Positions 33,993-42,592 of a stretch of 64,000 bases of DNA are shown piece after piece. Position numbers and translations under genes: made by a program. Within the stretch, counting starts at the first letter, position 1. Every line of letters starts with the position of its first letter. Source of the DNA: Fimbriiglobus ruber (lineage in GTDB: Bacteria; Planctomycetota; Planctomycetia; Gemmatales; Gemmataceae); NCBI RefSeq assembly GCF_002197845.1, contig NZ_NIDE01000011.1:124001-188000 (forward strand). The letters run 5' to 3'. A model generated the notes under the pieces. That model ran no database searches and was not told the DNA's origin. It was given only the letters and a program-made list of their open reading frames with translations.

Positions 33993-36146
33993 ATGCGAAC
34001 GTCGCTCGCGGCCACCGCCGCGCTACTTTTGTGCCTATTCGCCCCGGCGGCCCGGGCCGATAGCGTTTACCCGATGCTCATGAGCATCGGCCCGGTGGCC
34101 GTCCAAGTTGGAACGACGGCCGAACTAGAAGTTTCCGGGCGGTACGACTTTCAGGGCGCGTACAAGGTGTTTGTGACCGGCACCGGCGTGACCGGCGTGA
34201 CCGTCGCGCCCGCGGCCGACGCGCCCAAATCCAGTGCGAAGCCGACTGGCAAGCGGGCGGCGGCGAGCAAGATCAAGGTCCGCTTCACGGCCGCCGCCGA
34301 CGCGCTGCCGGGCGTCCGCGAGGTGCGGGTCGCCACGCCGCACGGCGTCTCGACCGTCGGCCAACTCGTCGTCGTCACCGACCCGGTGATTCGGGAGGCC
34401 GCGAACAACGACACGATGAAGACCGCCCAGCCCGTCACTTTGCCGGCCACGCTCTGCGGGGCGTTCGAGAAGGCCGAGGACGTGGACGTTTACAAGTTCA
34501 AGGCTGCCGCGGGGCAGGCGTTCACGTTCCACGTCCGGGCGCAACGGCTCGAAGATAAGATCCACGACCTGCAAGAACACGCCGACCCGATCGTGACGCT
34601 GCGGAACACGGCCGGCACCGTCCTCGCCGTCAACGACAACTTCTTTTTCGCCGACCCGCTGCTCAGCTACAAGTTCGCCACGGCCGGCGAGTATTACCTG
34701 GAAATCCGCGACGTGCGCTACGACGGCAACGCGGACTGGCAATATTGCATCGAGGCCACCGACCGGCCGTTCGTGACCAACGTCCACCCGATGCAGATCA
34801 CGCCCGGCGTAGCCGCGCGGGTGGAACTGGTCGGCTTCAACCTACCGGCCGACCCGCACGCCACGCTTACCCTCCCGGCCGACACGCCCGACGGCCCGTG
34901 CTGGGCGGTTGCCACCCTACCGGACGGACGGAAAACGAACCCCGTTCCCGTGGTCGCCTGCCGGCTCCCGGCAGTCCTGGAAGCAGCCGGCGATAACGAC
35001 ACCGCTGCGAAGGCCCAGGCCATTCCCGTGCCCGCAGGGGTCAGCGGCAAGATCGCGGCGGAAGGCGACGTGGACTGTTACGCCCTCGAGGCCAAGGCGG
35101 GCGAGAAGTTCGCGTTCGAGGTCGTCGCCCGCGGGCACCAGTCGGCCATCGACCCGTTCATTCGCATCTTGAACGACAAGGGCGTCCGTCTGGTGGAAAA
35201 CGACGACTACCGCGACCGCTTCACACACGCCGACTCGCGGATCGAAACCTGGACGGCTCCGAGCAGCGGGCGGTTCGTCGTCGAGGTCCGCGACGCCCAC
35301 TTCCGCGGCGGGCCGGCTTTCGTTTACTTCCTGAAAGTGACGCGGCCCGTGCCGTCGTTCGTGCTCGAACTGGACACGGACAAGACGCTCCTGACCCCCG
35401 GCACGACGGCCGTGATCTTTGCCCGGGTGACGCGGAAGAACGGGTTCGATGGCGAGGTGCAACTGGCGATCGACGGCCTCCCACCCGGCGTGACCGCGAA
35501 GTGCGGCCGGGTGCTGGCCGCGGGCCGCGACGGGTGCATCCTGCTGACGGCTGCCGCGGACGCGAAACTCGCCGCCGCGAACGTCCGCGTGACGGGCACG
35601 GCGGCCGATCTCGCCCCGGTCGTCGCGGTCGTGGCCGGGTCGGCGACCACGCCGGTCACGACCGCAGCGACCGCAAAGCTGACCGCGACCGCCCAGCCGC
35701 TTCAGGAGATCTACATGCCCGGCGGCGGCCGGTATCACTACCCGGTCGAGACGCACGCCGTCTCCGTCGGCGACCCGCGCGACATCCGCGCGGTGAAGCT
35801 CAGCACGACGGACGTAGTCCTTAAACCGGGCGAGTCGAAGCGGATCGAGGTGACGATCGAGCGGGCGGCCGGGTTCAAGCAGAACGTGACGCTCGACACC
35901 GTTTACCAGCACCTCGGCTCGATCTGGGGCGACAGCCTCCCGCCGGGTGTGACGATCGACGAGAAGGCGAGCCTGACGACGCTCTCGGGCGGCGCGGTGA
36001 AAGCCCACATCACGCTGAAAGCGGCTCCGGACGCCAAGCCCGTCGAGAAACAACAGATCGCGATCATGGCCCACGTGTCCATCAACTTCGTGATGAAGTT
36101 CACCTACTGCGGCGAGCCGGTCTATGTCACCGTGACAAAACCGTGA
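33993..36146 (+). CDS. Exported PPC-domain (pre-peptidase C-terminal) protein
   Basis: 717 residues, signal peptide LAATAALLLCLFAPAARA. At least two PPC domains: residues about 130-240 (VTLPATLCGAFEKAEDVDVY, AGQAFTFHVRAQRLEDKIHD, DNFFFADPLLSYKFATAGEY) and 330-450 (SGKIAAEGDVDCYALEAKAG, ENDDYRDRFTHADSRIETWT). Other Ig-like segments follow. No peptidase motif. It is the habitual operon partner of DUF1549/1553 proteins in planctomycetes, 11 bp downstream. Likely cell-envelope binding or structural. Confidence 0.88.
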   Translation: MRTSLAATAALLLCLFAPAARADSVYPMLMSIGPVAVQVGTTAELEVSGRYDFQGAYKVFVTGTGVTGVTVAPAADAPKSSAKPTGKRAAASKIKVRFTAAADALPGVREVRVATPHGVSTVGQLVVVTDPVIREAANNDTMKTAQPVTLPATLCGAFEKAEDVDVYKFKAAAGQAFTFHVRAQRLEDKIHDLQEHADPIVTLRNTAGTVLAVNDNFFFADPLLSYKFATAGEYYLEIRDVRYDGNADWQYCIEATDRPFVTNVHPMQITPGVAARVELVGFNLPADPHATLTLPADTPDGPCWAVATLPDGRKTNPVPVVACRLPAVLEAAGDNDTAAKAQAIPVPAGVSGKIAAEGDVDCYALEAKAGEKFAFEVVARGHQSAIDPFIRILNDKGVRLVENDDYRDRFTHADSRIETWTAPSSGRFVVEVRDAHFRGGPAFVYFLKVTRPVPSFVLELDTDKTLLTPGTTAVIFARVTRKNGFDGEVQLAIDGLPPGVTAKCGRVLAAGRDGCILLTAAADAKLAAANVRVTGTAADLAPVVAVVAGSATTPVTTAATAKLTATAQPLQEIYMPGGGRYHYPVETHAVSVGDPRDIRAVKLSTTDVVLKPGESKRIEVTIERAAGFKQNVTLDTVYQHLGSIWGDSLPPGVTIDEKASLTTLSGGAVKAHITLKAAPDAKPVEKQQIAIMAHVSINFVMKFTYCGEPVYVTVTKP

Positions 36147-36152
36147 AGATTT

Positions 36153-36290
36153 TTAGCCACAGAGTTCACAGAGCACACAGAGAGAGAAGACAAGAAGCAC
36201 GGAGCGAGAAGTTCCGAAATAGCGATCGGAAGCTAATCTTCTTGTCTTCTCTCTTTTTCTCTCTGTGTCCTCTGTGACCTCTGTGGCTAA
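36153..36290. repeat. Inverted repeat, TTAGCCACAGAG type
   Basis: The left arm starts TTAGCCACAGAGTTCACAGAG (36153) and the right arm ends CTCTGTGACCTCTGTGGCTAA (36290); arms also share an AGAAGACAAGAAG / CTTCTTGTCTTCT core around 36185 and 36240. A single right-arm-type copy is at 37341-37385. It follows the PPC gene by 7 bp. Confidence 0.75.
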
Positions 36291-36404
36291 TTCTTGTTCG
36301 TTCGGGTGAACCGGAGGATGTCGTCGCCAATTCCCGGTTGTCGTGGCCGCGATCGACCCTTAAGACTGGCAAGGAGAGGGAACGACAAAAAGGGAAGACG
36401 AGCC

Positions 36405-37301
36405 ATGCCAAAGGCCAAGGCGAACGGGATCGCCCTCGAATACGACAGCTTCGGGGCTGAGGACGCCGAACCCGTTCTGCTGATTACGGGCCTGGGCGTG
36501 CAGATGACCCGCTGGGCTGTCCCGTTCTGCGAGATCCTGGCCGGGCTGGGTTATCGGGTGATCCGTTTCGACAATCGTGACGCCGGCCTTTCGACCCACT
36601 TCAACGATCTGCCGGTCCCCGAATTGGCTACCGTGGCCTTAGCCGTGGCACGCGGCGAGCGGCCGGACGTGCCCTACACCCTCTACGACATGGCCGCCGA
36701 CGCGGTCGGACTTCTGGACGCGCTCGGGATCGAGCGAGCGCACATTGTCGGCAGATCGATGGGCGGGATGATCGCTCAGTTAGTGGCCAGCGAACACCCG
36801 CACCGTACCCTGTCGCTGACCTCAATCATGTCCAACACCGGCAATCCCGGCCTCCCCTCCGCCACCCCCGAGGCGATGGCGGCGCTGACCAGCCGCCCTC
36901 CTCATCCCTCGGAGGACGAGGAGAGCTTTCTCACTCACAGCGTCGCCTTTGCCCGGGTGATCGGCAGTCCCGGCTACCCGTTCGACGAGGCCGCCCAGCG
37001 CGCCCAGGCCCTAGCCGATGCCAAACGGGCTTACAATCCCGCCGGGTTCGGTCGGCAGATCGCCGCCATTGTTGCCACTGGCGACCGCCGCGCGCGGCTG
37101 AAGACCATCACCGCCCCGACCCTGGTGGTACACGGGGCGGACGACCCACTGATACCCAAGGCCGGAGGCGAGGACACCGCTGCCAACATCAAGGGCGCGG
37201 AGTTGAAAGTGATTCCGGGCATGGGCCACGACCTGCCGCCGGCACTGTACGAGACCGTGGCCCTGGCCATCGCCGCTAATGCCCGGCGCGAGTCAGCCTG
37301 A
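36405..37301 (+). CDS. Alpha/beta-fold hydrolase
   Basis: 298 residues from ATG 36405 (MPKAKANGIALEYDSFGAED). Oxyanion region LLITGLGVQMTRW, nucleophile elbow GRSMGGMIAQLVASEHP (Ser near residue 125), acid segment TLVVHGADDPLIPKAGGED and catalytic His in IPGMGHDLPPALYE. Typical single-domain hydrolase of the haloperoxidase/lipase type; cytoplasmic, no signal peptide. Monocistronic, with repeats of the CACAGAG type on both sides. Substrate cannot be inferred. An upstream in-frame extension reaches the repeat and is not used. Confidence 0.88.
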   Translation: MPKAKANGIALEYDSFGAEDAEPVLLITGLGVQMTRWAVPFCEILAGLGYRVIRFDNRDAGLSTHFNDLPVPELATVALAVARGERPDVPYTLYDMAADAVGLLDALGIERAHIVGRSMGGMIAQLVASEHPHRTLSLTSIMSNTGNPGLPSATPEAMAALTSRPPHPSEDEESFLTHSVAFARVIGSPGYPFDEAAQRAQALADAKRAYNPAGFGRQIAAIVATGDRRARLKTITAPTLVVHGADDPLIPKAGGEDTAANIKGAELKVIPGMGHDLPPALYETVALAIAANARRESA

Positions 37302-37340
37302 CCCATAACGAAACCAAGACGAAGTGGTCTAAAGCCAAAT

Positions 37341-37385
37341 CCTCTTGTCTTTCCTTTCTGTGTGCTCTGTGACCTCTATGGCTAA
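37341..37385. repeat. Half copy of the CACAGAG-type repeat
   Basis: CCTCTTGTCTTTCCTTTCTG and the following CTGTGACCTCTATGGCTAA correspond to the right arm of the 36153-36290 repeat with a few changes. No left arm is present. It lies between convergent genes. Confidence 0.65.
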
Positions 37386-37399
37386 AGATTCTTCTGCCT

Positions 37400-37849
37400 T
37401 TAGACGCGCGCGACTATTCGTTCGGCCACGGCCGTCAGCAGCGCCTCGTCCGACTCGTCGAAGGCACCTGTCGCGTGTCCGTCGGCGTCGATTTGCCCGA
37501 TGATCCAGCCGTCTTTGCGAATCAGGACGACGATCTCCGATCGCGTTTGCACGGAACACGCCAGATAGTTGCTGAGCTGGCGGACGTCCGGCACGACCTG
37601 ATTCTTCCCCTCCGCGACGGCGGTGCCGCACACACCGCGACCGACGGGGATGCGGTCGTGTTCGGTCGGGGCGCCGACGAAAGGCCCGAGAACCAGAGTG
37701 TCGCCGTCCAGCCAGTAGATGCCGATCCAGTTGTAGTGCGAAAAGGCGTCCGCCAGGAGGCGCATAGCCAGGGCGGCGGGGTCACCCGCCCCGGCCGTGC
37801 GCTCGTCGAATTCCGCGAGAAACGCCGCCGCCTTCGCGGGTTCGATCAT
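37400..37849 (-). CDS. GAF-domain protein, free methionine-(R)-sulfoxide reductase-like
   Basis: 149 residues, single GAF domain. YNWIGIYWLDGDTLVLGPFV, PVGRGVCGTAVAEGKNQVVP and LSNYLACSVQTRSEIVVLIR follow the fRMsr pattern: Cys in GVCGTA and Cys in LAC correspond to two of the three redox cysteines of the E. coli enzyme; the third is not obvious. The end GQIDADGHATGAFDESDEAL matches the family. It is 22 bp downstream of the beta-propeller dehydrogenase on the same strand. Confidence 0.8.
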   Translation of the reverse strand: MIEPAKAAAFLAEFDERTAGAGDPAALAMRLLADAFSHYNWIGIYWLDGDTLVLGPFVGAPTEHDRIPVGRGVCGTAVAEGKNQVVPDVRQLSNYLACSVQTRSEIVVLIRKDGWIIGQIDADGHATGAFDESDEALLTAVAERIVARV

Positions 37850-37871
37850 TGCTCGTCCTCCGAATCCGGAT

Positions 37872-39905
37872 TCAGTTACCCTTCGCCGCGGGCGGGGCGA
37901 ATCGAAGAATGCCGTCGCCCGAAACCGTCGGCGTCAGGATGTAGACTTCGCCCTGTTCGTCTTCCCCGAACGAGAAGATCGACCGGTTCAATCGCCCCAA
38001 CGGCCGGTTGGCGACGACGCGCTTCTTGGTGTCGTCGTACTTCAGGGCCCACATGAGGGTACTGACGTAGTCGCCGTAAAGGTAGTGGCCTTCCAATTGT
38101 GGTAGCTCTTTGCCGCGGTAGACGAGTCCGCCGGTGATGGATTTGCCGACGTCGTGGTTGTATTCCCAGATCGGCTCGGTCAGATCCTTACGCGGCCCGA
38201 CGCCCTCCATGCCGAAGGGGTGGAAGCCTTCCCGGACGTTCCAGCCGTAGTTCCCGCCCTTGGTGACGATGTTGATCTCTTCGTAAAGATTCTGGCCGAC
38301 GTCGGCCAACCACAATCGGCCCGTCGGCCGGTCGAAGGCCATGCGCCAGGGGTTCCGGAGGCCGTAGGCCCAGTTTTCGGGGGCGGCGTCTTTGGTTCCG
38401 ACGAACGGGTTGTCCGCGGGGATGCCGTACTTCTTGCCGCCGTCGCGCCGGTTGACATCGAGGCGGAGGATCTTGCCGAGGTGGGTCTTCAGGTTTTGGC
38501 CGTTCTTGTGCGGGTCGTTGGCCGCCCCGCCATCGCCCACGGCGATGTACAGGTAGCCGTCGGGGCCGAAGCAGATCGTGCCGCCGTCGTGGTTCCAGAA
38601 CGCATGCGAGATGCGGAGCAGTTCTTCTTCACTGTCGGGGTCGGCCCGGTCCGGGTCGTCCGGGCTGACGCGGAAGCGGGAGATCACGTTTGTTAGTCGG
38701 GGTTCGCGGACCGTGTAGAAAGCGAAGAACTCGCCGTTCTTCTTGTAGTTGGGGTGGAACGCCAGCCCGAGCAGACCCTGTTCGTTTTCCTGGTCGGCAT
38801 AAAAGACTTTCTTCCGGATGTCGAGGAAGACCTTCGTCTTTTCGGCCTTGGGGTCGTTGGGGAAGACGTGGACGACGCCCTGCTGAATCGCCACGAAGTT
38901 GCGATTGGAGCCGTCGCCGGCGTGTGTGAGGTAGAGGGGCCGGAGTTCAACGAGTTTGCCGTCCGGCGAAAAGCCTTCCCAGCCGGTCCACTTCAATTTC
39001 GGGAAGGCGGCCGTGGTCTGAAGCGGCAGCGGGCTGACGTCGACCTCGTTGCCGGGAATGACGGTCGGAATAGCCGTCAGCGTACCCGTCTGGGTATCGG
39101 GCACGAGGATGAACTGGCCGGTCGGGTCGAGACAGGGGTCGGCGGCCGCCTTGAAATCGGAGGCTACTACCACTGGCTTCTGACCCGGCCGGGCGATCCC
39201 CCACACCTTGCCCTGCGTCCGGCTCGTGATGAACAGCTGCCCGATCGCGTCCCACGCCAGACCGTCGCCGCCGACGAACCCCTCGGCCACCTTCTCGGTC
39301 ACGCCGTCCATGCGAACGCGGAGCAGGTCGCCCGTTTCGGAGTCGATTAGTAGGAAGTGTGAGCCGCCGTCGAGAAGGATCTTGCCGAGCCGCTTCAGAC
39401 CGGGGATCTTGCGGCCGTCCACCTGGAAGGTCACGCCTCCCTTGTGGTCGATGCGGAAGATCGCCCCGGGGTTGTCTTTGCCGTCGCCGGTGTCGGAGAC
39501 GTAGACAATGCCCTGGGGATCGACGGCGATGTCACTGAGGAGAACCGGCTCCCGGGGGAAGGCTTCCTTGGCGGCCAGCACTTTCGCCTGCCCCTTTTCA
39601 TCGACGCGCCAGACGCGCTTTTTGTCGGCGACGAACAGCCATTTCTGCAATGTGACGATGCCCTTGGGGTCATCGAAGCCGGTTGCGAACGGGGCGGCGT
39701 TACCCTGCTTGTCCAGAACCAGGATGCGGCCGTCGCCGTCCGTGCCGGGTGCGCCGGCCTCGCTGACGTAAACGCGGCCGTCGTCGCCGACGGCGACCGA
39801 CTCGGGGTTCTTGAGCCCGGTAGTCACCGGCTTCGGCGGCTGGTCCTTGGCCGACGCGACCGACGCACAAATGAACACACCGAGCAGGGTCATGAAGCGA
39901 CGCAT
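37872..39905 (-). CDS. Exported PQQ-dependent sugar dehydrogenase-like protein with two propeller domains
   Basis: 677 residues from ATG 39905, with GGAGGCGG just upstream; signal peptide FMTLLGVFICASVASA. The first part (about 25-300) is an SMP-30/NHL-type propeller (VAVGDDGRVYVSEAGAPGTD, VDPQGIVYVSDTGDGKDNPG, GDGLAWDAIGQLFITSRTQG). The second (about 320-670) is a soluble PQQ glucose-dehydrogenase-like propeller: HAGDGSNRNFVAIQQGVVHV, EQGLLGLAFHPNYKKNGEFF, WNHDGGTICFGPDGYLYIAV, GLRNPWRMAFDRPTGRLWLA, DVGQNLYEEINIVTKGGNYG. His/Arg placement in these motifs matches PQQ-site residues of the family. Acts in the periplasm; substrate unknown. Confidence 0.88.
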   Translation of the reverse strand: MRRFMTLLGVFICASVASAKDQPPKPVTTGLKNPESVAVGDDGRVYVSEAGAPGTDGDGRILVLDKQGNAAPFATGFDDPKGIVTLQKWLFVADKKRVWRVDEKGQAKVLAAKEAFPREPVLLSDIAVDPQGIVYVSDTGDGKDNPGAIFRIDHKGGVTFQVDGRKIPGLKRLGKILLDGGSHFLLIDSETGDLLRVRMDGVTEKVAEGFVGGDGLAWDAIGQLFITSRTQGKVWGIARPGQKPVVVASDFKAAADPCLDPTGQFILVPDTQTGTLTAIPTVIPGNEVDVSPLPLQTTAAFPKLKWTGWEGFSPDGKLVELRPLYLTHAGDGSNRNFVAIQQGVVHVFPNDPKAEKTKVFLDIRKKVFYADQENEQGLLGLAFHPNYKKNGEFFAFYTVREPRLTNVISRFRVSPDDPDRADPDSEEELLRISHAFWNHDGGTICFGPDGYLYIAVGDGGAANDPHKNGQNLKTHLGKILRLDVNRRDGGKKYGIPADNPFVGTKDAAPENWAYGLRNPWRMAFDRPTGRLWLADVGQNLYEEINIVTKGGNYGWNVREGFHPFGMEGVGPRKDLTEPIWEYNHDVGKSITGGLVYRGKELPQLEGHYLYGDYVSTLMWALKYDDTKKRVVANRPLGRLNRSIFSFGEDEQGEVYILTPTVSGDGILRFAPPAAKGN

Positions 39906-40259
39906 ACCGCCTCCGTGGACGACATAAGGAGAGTTTGAGACCAACGACTTTGCACAGACCACGACCAGGAACCGATCTCTGACGCCGAACATTCACAGAC
40001 TTGCCGAACGACCACCGACTTGCAACGAGATGTATTACTAGCCGATCGGCACCACTCTTTCAAAGCGGCGTGACGACCTGTGGTGATTTTGCAGAGAGGA
40101 CGGCAAAGCCTTACTGCGGACCGCGCACTTGGAAACCGACACCCAATAACCTGCGTATTGTCGTATCGGCTGGAAATTCTGCTCGTTGGCTGTGTCATGC
40201 CCGGGAAAATTTATACCATAAGACCATCGTAAGCATTATCGGCCAAGCCGGTTGCCGCG
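39906..40259. other. Intergenic region upstream of the nuclease-ATPase operon
   Basis: 354 bp between divergent genes, visibly AT-richer than average near 40140-40240. It must contain promoters for both units. I see no convincing -35/-10 pair, palindrome or small ORF that I would defend. Confidence 0.4.
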
Positions 40260-41501
40260 ATGAACGTCCCCGCCCCAACTCGAACGCTTCTCGACTGGCA
40301 TCACGGCCGGCGGGCTCGCCGTATCCCCACGGTGACCGTCCTGGCCGGCCCCGTGAATCTGGGCGTGCGTGTCTGGCGCGGGTGGGCCTCTCCCCGACCC
40401 ACGGCCCTGGTGCGAGCCGCCGCCGATTTCGATGACGTGGCTGTAGCCTGGGTTGAAGCCATCTTCGCGTCCAGCTCCGGTCTCGACCGTGCCCGCTCGT
40501 GGCTTGCCCGAGTCACCAACCAAGACCCGGCCGCGGTCGCCTGCGCCACCGATCGGGTCACGCGGTACGACCTCGACCAACTTCGGCGGTCGCTCCCGGT
40601 CGACCCGAACGGGCCGGCGGCGCGGACCGCCTTCGCGCTGCTGTCCGCCCACGCGGCCGAGGCTCTGCCCGACCCGGTGACAATCGTTCGCGATCTGTCC
40701 GCGGACGGGCGAGCCGCAAGTCGGGCCGTTGTTTTCCGCGGGTTCTGCGAACTGTACCCGGAAGGCCAGTGGCCGAGCGTATTGGTCGTACCTCCGACCG
40801 AAGGCTTGGCAGGGTGGCTCGCCCGGACGGTGGCGTACCTCGAAGCCGTGGCGACGGCGGTGCCCGAACTGCCCGTCGCTGTGGCTGCCCCACGGGTAGA
40901 GAGCGACGCAGCCAGTGGTGATGCTTCGTCGCATATTGCCGCCGTGATCCGGGAAGGGCTCGTCGTTGTCGAAGGACTCACCGAGGGCGAACTGGACGCC
41001 CGCCTACGAGCAGCGGGCGTGGTCCCGCCGCCCACGCCAGCCACGATGAAGCGACTCGTCGCCGACGGGTTGACCGACGACGCGGCGGCTTCGTTCGTCG
41101 AGGCAGCCCGGGCCGTCCGCGACCCGACACCGGACGATGTGGCGTCCGACTTTCGGAGTGTTCACGAGCAATTTCTGTTCGAGCAGCTGGAATCGATGCC
41201 GGAAACCGCGGGCCAATTCCGGCCGAACCGGGCGCTTCCGTTCCTGCACGGCCCCCGGGCGGCCGAGGCCGACCTGTTAGCCGAGAAGCTGAAATTGGTG
41301 GTAGAAGTCGACGGACAGCATTACCATTTGACCCAACCACAGTACCGACGTGACCGGCGGAAGGATTGGTTGTACCAGCAGCACGGGTATCTGGTTCTGC
41401 GGTTTCTGGCCGAAGACGTGGTGGAAGACCTTGAGAACATCCTGACAACCATCCTGACGGCGGTCGCGCTCCGGCGCGACCGTTCCAAACTCGAAAGGTA
41501 G
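40260..41501 (+). CDS. PD-(D/E)XK (DUF559-like) nuclease protein, first gene of a defence-like operon
   Basis: 413 residues. The C-terminal ~115 residues form a DUF559/VSR-like endonuclease domain: HEQFLFEQLESMPETAGQFR, then EADLLAEKLKLVVEVDG (Glu near 337, E-V-D near 350), QHYH, YRRDRRKDWLYQQHGY and VLRFLAEDVVEDLENIL. The R-x-x-R-x-x-x-L-x-x-x-G-Y-x-V-L-R-F ending is characteristic. The N-terminal 290 residues (AVAWVEAIFASSSGLDRARS, RGFCELYPEGQWPSVLVVPP, GLTEGELDARLRAAGVVPP) are unrecognised. The next gene starts 6 bp on. Metal-dependent DNA cleavage is inferred from the fold; target unknown. Confidence 0.75.
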   Translation: MNVPAPTRTLLDWHHGRRARRIPTVTVLAGPVNLGVRVWRGWASPRPTALVRAAADFDDVAVAWVEAIFASSSGLDRARSWLARVTNQDPAAVACATDRVTRYDLDQLRRSLPVDPNGPAARTAFALLSAHAAEALPDPVTIVRDLSADGRAASRAVVFRGFCELYPEGQWPSVLVVPPTEGLAGWLARTVAYLEAVATAVPELPVAVAAPRVESDAASGDASSHIAAVIREGLVVVEGLTEGELDARLRAAGVVPPPTPATMKRLVADGLTDDAAASFVEAARAVRDPTPDDVASDFRSVHEQFLFEQLESMPETAGQFRPNRALPFLHGPRAAEADLLAEKLKLVVEVDGQHYHLTQPQYRRDRRKDWLYQQHGYLVLRFLAEDVVEDLENILTTILTAVALRRDRSKLER

Positions 41502-41507
41502 CCCCTC

Positions 41508-42590
41508 GTGTCCAACCCTGCTCTCATCGACCCGCCCGCAGCCGAGGTGCCGACGCCGGTGGCCGAGGTATCTCCACCTCCGGCCGAACCGTCCCCGACC
41601 GCAACGACAACAGGGCCGCTCGCCGACTTGATACTCGTTCGTTTGCTACCTGCGAAGAAGAGTCTCGGGATCAAGGAAATCACCAACGCCATCAGTGGCA
41701 TGTTTCGTCGAGTGCCCACCGCCGATGAGATCAACGAAACGGTTGCGGCATTGAAGCGAGCCGGCTTGATCGCGGAAGGCAAAGCACAACTCTTGACAGA
41801 CGCGGGACGAACACAGGCGCTGGCGTATCTCGGGATAGCGACGCTACCTCCAAAGGCGAATTGGGGAACGGTCAAAGCGAAATACTTGGTCTCGAAAGCG
41901 CTCGGCTTGTCCTCGACCGACAAGGCCGTGGACGCCAGAAAACTCGCTGCACTACTGCTGAAACAAAAGCTCGATCTGCCGGTCGGGACGCCGAACACGC
42001 CCAGCAGCGTTTTTGAGGCGATCGCATGCCGGCTCCTCGGCTATCCCTACCACATTTCGCTCAAGGCGGTCATTCCCGCAGTCATCAGCGAACGGAATCA
42101 GATCGAGCCGCCGTTGACGGCCGAGAATCTCCCGACGGTTGGTGTCAGGGTTCTTCTCGGCACCACCAAATCCGGGGTGGAGGGCTTACGTGCTGTGGCT
42201 CTGGCGGCGCTTACAAACGGTGACAGGTCTTCGCTGATCGCAGTACCGGACCCTCAATCAAAACCTACGATGCAGCCCGAGTCCGAGCCGTTCGACCTGG
42301 AAGCGTTCGCCAACACGGTCAAGACGGTGGCTCGGGATTGCCCGACCGGCCGTTTCGGTGACGAAAAGGTGTTCGTCAGCCATGTCTGGCGGTTGTTGAA
42401 GAATGAGCCGCGTTTCGCTCCGCTCGGGTTGGCGGGCTTCAAAGAGAAATTGATCGAAGCGGCCCGCGCGAACCTGATTACACTCAGCCGGGCCGACCTT
42501 TACCAGATTCACCAACCGGCCGATCTGGACGAGTCCGAGATCCTCTTCGCGAATACTGTGTTCCATTTCATTCAGGTGGAGAAAACGTAG
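41508..42590 (+). CDS. Accessory protein of the nuclease-ATPase operon, unrecognised
   Basis: 360 residues. A proline-rich tail of about 35 residues (VAEVSPPPAEPSPTATTTGP) is followed by a segment that reads like a winged helix (LILVRLLPAKKSLGIKEITN, VPTADEINETVAALKRAGLI, LTDAGRTQALAYLG). The middle (KAKYLVSKALGLSSTDKAVD, AIACRLLGYPYHISLKAVIP) is helical. The C-terminal part (GRFGDEKVFVSHVWRLLKNE, AGFKEKLIEAARANLITLSR, then ADLYQIHQPADLDESE) looks like a second DNA-binding or adaptor wing. No catalytic motif. It is embedded between a nuclease (6 bp) and a double ATPase (2 bp), so an adaptor or specificity role is likely. Confidence 0.6.
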   Translation: MSNPALIDPPAAEVPTPVAEVSPPPAEPSPTATTTGPLADLILVRLLPAKKSLGIKEITNAISGMFRRVPTADEINETVAALKRAGLIAEGKAQLLTDAGRTQALAYLGIATLPPKANWGTVKAKYLVSKALGLSSTDKAVDARKLAALLLKQKLDLPVGTPNTPSSVFEAIACRLLGYPYHISLKAVIPAVISERNQIEPPLTAENLPTVGVRVLLGTTKSGVEGLRAVALAALTNGDRSSLIAVPDPQSKPTMQPESEPFDLEAFANTVKTVARDCPTGRFGDEKVFVSHVWRLLKNEPRFAPLGLAGFKEKLIEAARANLITLSRADLYQIHQPADLDESEILFANTVFHFIQVEKT

Positions 42591-42592
42591 TC

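Noticed and set aside
34917-36074. 385-codon minus ORF
   Set aside because: Antisense of the PPC-domain gene.
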